DNA of 38,774 bases from Chloroflexota bacterium (lineage in GTDB: Bacteria; Chloroflexota; Dehalococcoidia; DSTF01; JACRBR01), in contig JAGWOC010000025.1 of assembly GCA_028872875.1 (NCBI GenBank), positions 1 to 38,774 of the forward strand, written 5' to 3'. Below are positions 33,395-38,774 of this stretch, one piece after another. The notes under the pieces were generated by a model that saw only the letters and a program-made list of their open reading frames with translations, was not told where the DNA came from and did not search any database. A program made the translations under genes and the position numbers. Within the stretch, counting starts at the first letter, position 1. Every line of letters begins with the position of its first letter.

Positions 33395-34198
33395 ATGCCC
33401 TCGGCCGCACGCACAACCCGCAGCAGGAAACCCGCAGCCGCCAGCCAGCCGACGGTCGAAGAGAAGTGGGCCGCGTACGAGCGCGCGCTGATCATCACCG
33501 CGCACCCGGACGACGCCGAGTTCCTCGCCGGCGGCACGATCGCGAAGATGTGCGACCTCGGCTGGGACGTGCGCATCTGCGTGGCCACGAGCGGCGACAA
33601 GGGCACCCGCGACCCCGCCATGCGCCCGCAGGAGCTGGCCGCCACGCGCGAGGCGGAGCAGCGCGCCGCCGCGCAGGTGCTCGGCCTGCGCGAGTGCATC
33701 TTCTGGGGCTACCCGGACGGCTTCCTGCTCGAGACGCCCGAGCTGCGCGGCCAGGTCGTCGCGTTGATCCGGCGGCTCAAGCCCGACGTCGTGGTCAGTT
33801 GGGACGGCTTTCGCCCCGGCTTCAACCACCACGACCACCGCGCCATCGGCCGCGTCGTCCGCGACGCGCTCTATCCCGCCGCCCACGACCCGCTGTACTT
33901 CGCCGAGCAGCGCGCCGATGGCCTCGCAGCCCACCGCACCGCAGAGCTGCTGCTGGCCGGCGCCGAGGACGCCGACTTCCACGTCGACATCGAGCCCTGG
34001 CTCGAGCGCAAGGTCGACGCCATCCTCTGCCACACGAGCCAGATCGACGGCCGCACGCGCGACGACATGCTGAAGCGCTGGCGCGACGCCGCGAAGAAGG
34101 ACCGCGAGCGCCGCAAGCGCACCGGCTTCCGATTCTCGGAGTCCTTCAAGCGCATCGAGATGCGCCGCCCGCCACCCCCAGCCGCGCCGCCAGCGTAG
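33395..34198 (+). CDS. PIG-L/LmbE family deacetylase
   Basis: 267 residues. Zinc motif AHPDDAE at 36-42 (His37, Asp40 and the following Asp/Glu), the GGTIAKMCDLGW strand, and the third zinc histidine in FNHHDHR (143-149). Members remove N-acetyl groups from GlcNAc conjugates, for example in mycothiol, bacillithiol or bacteriochelin-type pathways, or act on other amides. The substrate here cannot be told. A basic, disordered N-terminus (1-20) and a Lys/Arg-rich C-terminal helix before a Pro-rich end are unusual. ATG 33395 follows GGAGGAG. It probably shares a message with the hydrolase. Confidence 0.9.
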   Translation: MPSAARTTRSRKPAAASQPTVEEKWAAYERALIITAHPDDAEFLAGGTIAKMCDLGWDVRICVATSGDKGTRDPAMRPQELAATREAEQRAAAQVLGLRECIFWGYPDGFLLETPELRGQVVALIRRLKPDVVVSWDGFRPGFNHHDHRAIGRVVRDALYPAAHDPLYFAEQRADGLAAHRTAELLLAGAEDADFHVDIEPWLERKVDAILCHTSQIDGRTRDDMLKRWRDAAKKDRERRKRTGFRFSESFKRIEMRRPPPPAAPPA

Positions 34199-34220
34199 CT
34201 GCTCGCCGAGCCCCGCGTAC

Positions 34221-34275
34221 GTTCCAGGTTCCAGGTTCTTGGTCCTTCGTTCTTCGTCCTCCGTCCCTCGGTTCT
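34221..34275 (+). repeat. Degenerate 7-bp tandem repeat, second family
   Basis: Seven units in register: GTTCCAG twice, then GTTCTTG, GTCCTTC, GTTCTTC, GTCCTCC, GTCCCTC. It has the same 7-bp period as the TGCTGTC arrays but a different sequence. It fills the gap upstream of the CcsA-type gene. Confidence 0.7.
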
Positions 34276-34294
34276 ACGACCTGCCGCCGCGCGG

Positions 34295-34300
34295 TACCAT
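34295..34300 (+). promoter_or_regulatory. Candidate -10 box of a leaderless transcript (ccsA)
   Basis: TACCAT ends 8 nt before ATG 34309. There is no ribosome site. A weak TTCTAC lies 17 nt upstream, inside the end of the 7-bp repeat. Confidence 0.4.
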
Positions 34301-34308
34301 GGTTGGCG

Positions 34309-35193
34309 ATGGAATCCCTGGCCTATCACTTCTTCATCGCGGGCTACGTGCTCTCCCTGGCCGCCGCCGCCGCATACGTCGCGATCCCCCTCTGGCCGCG
34401 CATCGCCTACCGCAGCGCCGCGACGACCGCCGGCACGAACGTCACCATCGCCGCGAAGGCCGAGCCGCCGGCGCTCCTGGCGCCGATCGCCACCGGCGCG
34501 AGCTGGATGATGTTCCTCGCCCTGACCGGCTCGCTTGCCTTCCGCTGGGCCGCCACCGGCCACCCGCCCTACGCGAACATGTACGAGTACACGGTTGCCC
34601 TCGGCTGGGGCTGCTCGCTCTTCTACGTCGTCTTCGAGCGCGTCTACCATCAGCGCGCGCTCGGCGCCGTGCTCCTGCCCGGCATCGCCGCTCTCTTCAC
34701 CGTCGCGCTCATCTACTTCCCGGAGCACATCGAGCCGCTGATCCCCGCGCTCCAGGCGAACCGCATCCTGGCGATCCACGTCGGCATGATGATGCTGTCG
34801 TACAGCGCGCTGTCAGTGTCGTTCGGCGCCGCCGTGCTGTACTTCGTGCAGGGCGGCAAGCGCCGCTTCGCCCGCCTGCCCTCTGCCGGCCGGCTCGAGG
34901 AGATCGCCCACAGGTCGGTGCTCGTCGGCTTCCCGATGCTCGCGCTGGGCATCGCCCTCGGCGCCTGGTGGGCGAACTCCGCCTGGGGCCGCTACTGGGG
35001 CTGGGACCCGAAGGAGACGTCGGCGCTCGTCACGTGGCTGATCTACGCCGGCTACCTGCACGCGCGCGGCCTCAAGGGATGGCGCGGCAACCGCGCCGCG
35101 GCGATCCTGATCCTCGGCTACGTCGGCGTGCTCTTCACCTACTTCGCCGTCAACCTCTGGGTCGCCGGCCTCCACTCCTACGCCGGCGTCTGA
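34309..35193 (+). CDS. ccsA: Cytochrome c biogenesis protein, CcsA/ResC type
   Basis: 294 residues, a multi-pass membrane protein with about eight hydrophobic segments. It carries the heme-handling tryptophan-rich motif WGRYWGWDPKE starting at Trp226, and two conserved histidines, His157 (AIHVGMMM) and His289 (GLHSYAG). The family, with CcsB/ResB, brings heme to apocytochrome c outside the membrane (system II). No ccsB/resB homologue or thioredoxin is adjacent, so the partner must be elsewhere. Start ATG 34309 is chosen because homology begins there and upstream codons are repeat sequence. It implies the organism makes c-type cytochromes. Confidence 0.93.
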   Translation: MESLAYHFFIAGYVLSLAAAAAYVAIPLWPRIAYRSAATTAGTNVTIAAKAEPPALLAPIATGASWMMFLALTGSLAFRWAATGHPPYANMYEYTVALGWGCSLFYVVFERVYHQRALGAVLLPGIAALFTVALIYFPEHIEPLIPALQANRILAIHVGMMMLSYSALSVSFGAAVLYFVQGGKRRFARLPSAGRLEEIAHRSVLVGFPMLALGIALGAWWANSAWGRYWGWDPKETSALVTWLIYAGYLHARGLKGWRGNRAAAILILGYVGVLFTYFAVNLWVAGLHSYAGV

Positions 35194-35301
35194 CGGCGGT
35201 CGCTCACCCGGGCATGCTGCCTCAGGCCCGCGCCCGCCCTCCATCCTCCTTGCTCCTGGGCCCACCCCTCGGCGCTATCATAGCCCCACGGGGATCACGC
35301 A

Positions 35302-36393
35302 ATGGCCCGACCGCACCCCGCCGCTACCGTCGCCGCGGCCATCGCGCTCGCGCTGTTCGCCGCTGCCTGCGCGGGCGCGTCCGAGGCGCCGCCGCTCGTT
35401 ACCGCGACGCCCCCCGCTCCGACGGCCACCTCGGCACCCTCGCCCGTGCCGACGGTCGAGCCGGTGACGCATCTGCTCTTCACCGGCGACCTCATCCCCG
35501 CCCGCTGCGTCTACGCGAAGGTGCGCGCCATCGGCGACTGGACCGCCCCCTTCCAGCCGCTGCACGGCATCCTCACCGCCGCCGACATCACCGTCGGCTC
35601 GCTCGACGCTACGCTCTCCGACGCCGGCACGCCGATCGGCTGCACGCCGACGTTCAACCTCGCAGGCCCGGCGGCCGCCGTCGCCGGGCTCAAGTACGCG
35701 GGCTACGACGTCATCTCCCACGCCGCCAACCACATCAAGGATTGCGGCGTCGCGGCCTGCGGCGACAACGCGCGCTTCCAGACCGACATCAACCTGATCG
35801 CCGCCGGCATCCAGCCCGTCGGCGACGGCGCGGACCTCGCCGCCGCGCGCCGGGCTGTCGTCGTCGAGCGCAACGGCGTCCGCTTCGCCTTCCTCGCCTA
35901 CGACGACATCGCCCCCTGGTACCACGCGACCGCCGGCAGCCCCGGCTCGGCGCCGATGGACCCCGCGACCGTCGGCGAGGACATCGCTGCCGCCCGCAAG
36001 CTGGCGGATGTCGTGATCGTGCTGCCGCACTGGGGCGTCGAGTACACGGCCTCGCCATCGGCCCGGCAGCGGGCGTTCGCGCGCGCCAGCGCCGCCGCCG
36101 GCGCCGACCTGGTCATCGGCAACCACCCGCACTGGGTGCAGGCGCACGAGCAGATCGGCCGCACCTTCGTGGCGTACGCGCTCGGCAACTTCGTCTTCGA
36201 CCAGAGCTGGTCGCTCGAGACGCAGCAGGGCGCCCTGCTCGACGTCACCTTCACCGGCACGCGCGTCACCGCCACGGGCTACACGCCGGTGCACATCTAC
36301 GACCAGTACCAGCCCCGCCTCGCCCCGCCCGACGAGGCCGCCGCGATCATGCGCCGCATCGACGACGCCACCGCCGCCCTCGCCGCCCCGTAG
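35302..36393 (+). CDS. CapA-like lipoprotein, metallophosphatase fold
   Basis: 363 residues. Lipoprotein signal with Cys23 after LFAAA, then a Thr/Pro/Ala linker to about 55. The CapA/PgsA-type domain follows: FTGDLIPARCVY, SLDATLSD, SHAANHIKDCG, a segment with LPHWGVEYTASPS, then VIGNHPHWVQAHEQI and YALGNFVFDQSW. In Bacillus such proteins take part in poly-gamma-glutamate synthesis, but the family is broad and no pgs/cap genes are near, so that role is not claimed. ATG 35302 lies about 21 nt after a TATCAT box; its ribosome site is weak. The ends are flanked by a repeat array, suggesting a single-gene unit. Confidence 0.87.
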   Translation: MARPHPAATVAAAIALALFAAACAGASEAPPLVTATPPAPTATSAPSPVPTVEPVTHLLFTGDLIPARCVYAKVRAIGDWTAPFQPLHGILTAADITVGSLDATLSDAGTPIGCTPTFNLAGPAAAVAGLKYAGYDVISHAANHIKDCGVAACGDNARFQTDINLIAAGIQPVGDGADLAAARRAVVVERNGVRFAFLAYDDIAPWYHATAGSPGSAPMDPATVGEDIAAARKLADVVIVLPHWGVEYTASPSARQRAFARASAAAGADLVIGNHPHWVQAHEQIGRTFVAYALGNFVFDQSWSLETQQGALLDVTFTGTRVTATGYTPVHIYDQYQPRLAPPDEAAAIMRRIDDATAALAAP

Positions 36394-36414
36394 CGTCTCT
36401 CGTGCCGCCACCCC

Positions 36415-36498
36415 TGCCGTTCTGCCGTCTGCTGTCTGCCGTCTGCTGTCTGCCGTTTGCTGTCTGCTGTTTGCTGTTTGCTGTTTGCTGTCGTCTGT
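36415..36498 (+). repeat. Heptanucleotide array (TGCTGTC/TGCCGTC/TTTGCTG)
   Basis: About 12 units between the CapA-like gene and the next ORF, in the same strand sense as the arrays at 14296 and 16732. The 206-nt gap holds nothing else recognisable apart from the AAGGTGG ribosome site at its end. Confidence 0.88.
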
Positions 36499-36599
36499 CA
36501 CCTGTTGCCCTCTGTATCTGCGCCACCCGTGGTTGCCCAGCCGCCTCCACATCAACTCGCACCGCGGACGGCCGACCATTTCGGTAAGGTGGAAGTGCC

Positions 36600-37415
36600 A
36601 TGCTCGAAGACCGCATCAGCGAGCTCAAGGCGATCATCGCCGGCAACGACGGCCGCAACGCCGCCGACTCCCGCTTCGCGCGCGCCGTCGACGAGCTGAT
36701 AGGCGCCGTCTACGACGACATCGGCGAGATCAAGGACATCAGCACCCGCGCCCTCTTCGACCTCTTCATCATCAAGGTGCTCTACGTTGGCCGCCACAGC
36801 AGCGACGCCCGCGTCCTCGACTACCTGGGCGCCATGCTCGACCGCTACCTCGACGCGCGCGAGATGTTCGCGCCCGCACCCGCGCCCGGCGCGCAGCCGC
36901 AGACCCTCTACTTCTCCGACGTGCTCGACGAGGAGAAGACCGGCAAGCGCTTCGCCGACCGCTTCGGCGCCTACCGGCGCTACGCCGATACCGCGCTCTT
37001 CGTCGCCGGCGTCTTCCCCGCCGGCGCCGCGCCGGATCGACGCACAGCCGGCGGGACGCTGCGCCGCCGCCGCGCGGGCCGCATCGACAGCGGCTACTAC
37101 GTCACGACCGGCAAGACCATGTACCGCATGGCCGCGCACGAGGACGCCGCCGAACGCGCCCGCCTCCGCGAGACGCTGCTCAAGCTCGCCGAGTACTTCG
37201 AGCTCTACGCCGGCGCCCTGAACGAGATGAGCGAGCGCTACATCCTCGGCTTCGACATGGACCTCATCGCTGACAAGATGCTCGATTGCTTCAACCGCTA
37301 CCGCGCCACCGGCGACACACGTGCGCTCGACGACGCCCGCCGCTACGCGTCCATTCTCCGCCTGGACCGCGAGCGCTTCCCCGCGCTCTTCGCGCCTGGC
37401 GAACGCACGCCATAG
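36600..37415 (+). CDS. Hypothetical helical protein
   Basis: 271 residues; I do not recognise a family. ATG 36600 has AAGGTGG about 6 nt upstream. The protein has no signal peptide or clear membrane span and looks largely helical: LEDRISELKAIIAGND at the start, RALFDLFIIKVLYVGRH near 50, KLAEYFELYAGALNEMSER near 205 and an amphipathic MDLIADKMLDCFNRYR near the end. A basic RRTAGGTLRRRRAGR loop lies around residue 150. It may be a globular regulatory or structural protein, but nothing identifies it. A GC-rich inverted repeat (37419-37424 with 37435-37440) follows the stop. Confidence 0.7.
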   Translation: MLEDRISELKAIIAGNDGRNAADSRFARAVDELIGAVYDDIGEIKDISTRALFDLFIIKVLYVGRHSSDARVLDYLGAMLDRYLDAREMFAPAPAPGAQPQTLYFSDVLDEEKTGKRFADRFGAYRRYADTALFVAGVFPAGAAPDRRTAGGTLRRRRAGRIDSGYYVTTGKTMYRMAAHEDAAERARLRETLLKLAEYFELYAGALNEMSERYILGFDMDLIADKMLDCFNRYRATGDTRALDDARRYASILRLDRERFPALFAPGERTP

Positions 37416-37509
37416 CCCCGCCGCCGGCGGGCCCGCGGCGCTTCCTTGCGCGGCGATTCTCTGTCACGCTGGACGGCGATCCACGCACGCCGTGACGGAG
37501 GAGCCGCAC

Positions 37510-38517
37510 ATGCAGACACGACCGCTGGGACGCACCGGCCTGCAGGTGCCACCGCTCTGTCTCGGCACCATGACCTTCGGTCTCCAGTGCGACGAGCCCA
37601 CCTCGTTCGCCATCCTCGACCGTGCCGTCGAGGGCGGCATCACCTTCCTCGACACCGCCGACGTCTACCCCCTCGGCGGTTCGCTCGATACCGTCGGCCG
37701 CACCGAGGAGATCATCGGCCGCTGGATGCGCGAGCGGCGCAACCGCGACGGGCTGCTCGTCGCCACGAAGTGCGCCGGCGCCATGGGCCCCGGGCCGAAC
37801 GACGTCGGCCTCTCGCGCCACCACATCATGCGCGCCGTCGACGCCAGCCTGCGCCGCCTCGGCACCGACGTCATCGACCTCTACCAGGTGCACGCCTTCG
37901 ACCCGCGCACGCCCGTCGAAGAGACGCTGCGCGCGCTCGATGACATCGTGCGCACCGGCAAGGTGCGCTACGTCGGCTGCTCCAACTACCCGGCCTGGCG
38001 CCTCGCCGAGGCCCTGCGCACCAGCGAGCGCCTTGGCATCGCCCGCTACGACACGCTGCAGCCGCGCTACAATCTGCTCTACCGCGACATCGAGACCGAG
38101 CTGCTGCCGCTCGCGCGCGCCGAGGGCCTCGGCGTACTCGTCTACAACCCGCTCGCAGGCGGCTTCCTCTCCGGCAAGTACCGCAAGGGCGACGAGCCGC
38201 CCGAGAACACGCGCTTTACCCTCGGCACCGCCGGCCGCAGGTACCAGTACCGCTACTGGCAGGACGCCCAGTTCGACGCCACCGCGCGCCTCCGCGAGAC
38301 CGCCGAAGCGAAGGGCCACGACCTCGTCTCCATCGCCATCGCCTGGGTGCTCGCCCAGCCCGGCATCACGTCCGCGATCGTCGGCGCCAGCCGCCCCGAG
38401 CAGCTCGCGGGCGTCCTCGCCGCGCCCTCGCTCGCGCTCGACGACGAGCTGCGCGAGGCCTGCGAGCAGGTCTGGTGGAGCCTGCCCCGCCGCCGTGTGA
38501 TCGAGGGCTATCGGTAA
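37510..38517 (+). CDS. Aldo/keto reductase
   Basis: 335 residues of the AKR superfamily, NADPH-dependent, TIM-barrel. Active-site tetrad visible: Asp in FLDTADVYP, Tyr in the same motif, Lys in VATKC and His in YQVHAFD. The NADPH segment IVGASRPEQL lies near the C-terminus. It is of the YajO/PhdA-like group that reduces aldehydes or ketones; the natural substrate is unknown. ATG 37510 follows GGAGGAG (37497-37503) by 6 nt. It has its own ribosome site and a 95-nt gap before it. A stem-loop follows the stop. Confidence 0.92.
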   Translation: MQTRPLGRTGLQVPPLCLGTMTFGLQCDEPTSFAILDRAVEGGITFLDTADVYPLGGSLDTVGRTEEIIGRWMRERRNRDGLLVATKCAGAMGPGPNDVGLSRHHIMRAVDASLRRLGTDVIDLYQVHAFDPRTPVEETLRALDDIVRTGKVRYVGCSNYPAWRLAEALRTSERLGIARYDTLQPRYNLLYRDIETELLPLARAEGLGVLVYNPLAGGFLSGKYRKGDEPPENTRFTLGTAGRRYQYRYWQDAQFDATARLRETAEAKGHDLVSIAIAWVLAQPGITSAIVGASRPEQLAGVLAAPSLALDDELREACEQVWWSLPRRRVIEGYR

Positions 38518-38532
38518 CGCACCACGGCCTGG

Positions 38533-38556
38533 CGCACGGCCGCCCACGGCTGTGCG
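38533..38556 (+). terminator. Stem-loop after the aldo/keto reductase
   Basis: CGCACGGCCG and CGGCTGTGCG form a 10-bp stem (one G-U pair) around the loop CCCA, 16 nt after the stop codon. No U run follows, so it may be a factor-assisted terminator. Confidence 0.5.
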
Positions 38557-38615
38557 TCTGGCGAAGCCGGACCCTCGACCGCGCGACGGTGTCCCGACCG
38601 CAGCCCGCGACCCGC

Positions 38616-38621
38616 TAGAAT
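38616..38621 (+). promoter_or_regulatory. Candidate -10 box of a leaderless transcript (lipoprotein)
   Basis: TAGAAT (5 of 6 to consensus) ends 6 nt before GTG 38628, with no ribosome site. The context GCTAGAATC matches that of trmO. Confidence 0.5.
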
Positions 38622-38627
38622 CTCCGC

Positions 38628-38774
38628 GTGCGCAGGAAGGCCGGCGGCGGGCTCGCGATGATGGCGGTGGCGGCCGCGCTCGCCGCCGCGGCGTGCAGCG
38701 GCAGCGGGCCGCCGCAGCCGGCGCCCGCGCCCACCGTGCGCGTGCCCTCCGTGGTCGAGATCAGCGCCCTCGTC
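38628..38774 (+). CDS. Lipoprotein, N-terminus only
   Basis: 49 codons from GTG 38628 to the window edge. MRRK, a hydrophobic Ala-rich core and Cys23 in AAACSGSG form a lipoprotein signal. A Pro/Ala-rich linker follows (PPQPAPAP), then the start of a domain (VRVPSVVEISALV). It resembles the solute-binding or lipoprotein style of the other exported proteins here; the function lies beyond the edge. Confidence 0.65.
   Translation, partial: MRRKAGGGLAMMAVAAALAAAACSGSGPPQPAPAPTVRVPSVVEISALV

Noticed and set aside
37419-37440. GC-rich inverted repeat after the 36600-37415 gene as a terminator
   Set aside because: CGCCGC/GCGGCG with a 10-nt loop is what this GC content gives by chance often, and no U run follows. 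It is mentioned only in the gene entry.

Overview
The window reads as chromosomal DNA of a high-GC (roughly 70 percent) bacterium. The most likely source is the phylum Chloroflexota, perhaps a Dehalococcoidia-like lineage. The reasons are a two-subunit glycine decarboxylase, a DnaD/DnaI-style primosome, single-membrane-type lipoproteins and surface proteins, frequent GTG starts, and several starts that look leaderless. The taxonomic call is inference from gene content and style. No rRNA, tRNA, CRISPR, prophage or insertion-sequence transposase was seen.

Layout. 1-667 (-): secreted protein with FxLYD-like repeats, cut by the window edge. 900-2338 (+): 2Fe-2S ferredoxin, seven-iron ferredoxin and TrmO. 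2322-4937 (-): DapB, a conserved-looking unknown, a 2H phosphoesterase and a small coupled protein. 5344-11474 (+): strong promoter then gltB-gltD, NADPH glutamate synthase. 11539-12795 (+): surface-anchored SGNH hydrolase. 12820-15557 (-): SDR oxidoreductase, two tiny coupled genes (one only 56 codons) and a zinc glucose-dehydrogenase-like enzyme. 15731-16419 (-): VapBC toxin-antitoxin pair. 16843-21605 (+): complete glycine cleavage operon gcvT-gcvH-gcvPA-gcvPB. 21662-25951 (-): replication cluster rplI, small gene, dnaB, dnaD-like, and a double-headed helicase loader. 26247-27641 (-): beta-propeller lipoprotein. 27788-32279 (-): metH and a crotonase. 32515-38517 (+): alpha/beta hydrolase, PIG-L deacetylase, CcsA-type cytochrome c assembly protein, CapA-like lipoprotein, unknown protein, aldo/keto reductase. 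38628-end (+): start of a lipoprotein.

How the genes work together. Nitrogen and one-carbon metabolism dominate: GltBD assimilates ammonia-derived glutamine, the glycine cleavage system supplies methylene-tetrahydrofolate, and MetH uses methyl-tetrahydrofolate for methionine. DapB adds the lysine/cell-wall branch. The replication cluster holds the replicative helicase together with the proteins expected to load it.

The most unusual points are: (1) a helicase loader in which the whole DnaC/DnaI AAA+ module is duplicated in one polypeptide, with the sensor-1 asparagine lost from the second copy, encoded next to DnaD and DnaB and overlapping the DnaD gene by 89 nt in another frame; (2) an in-frame insertion of about 120 codons in gcvPB, built from 42-bp palindromic repeats; (3) a duplicated DACGxGF segment upstream of the catalytic cysteine of GltB; (4) a recurring TAnnnT box 6-8 nt before start codons, suggesting leaderless mRNAs; (5) heptanucleotide arrays in four gaps and a 74-bp promoter-like direct repeat flanking vapBC.
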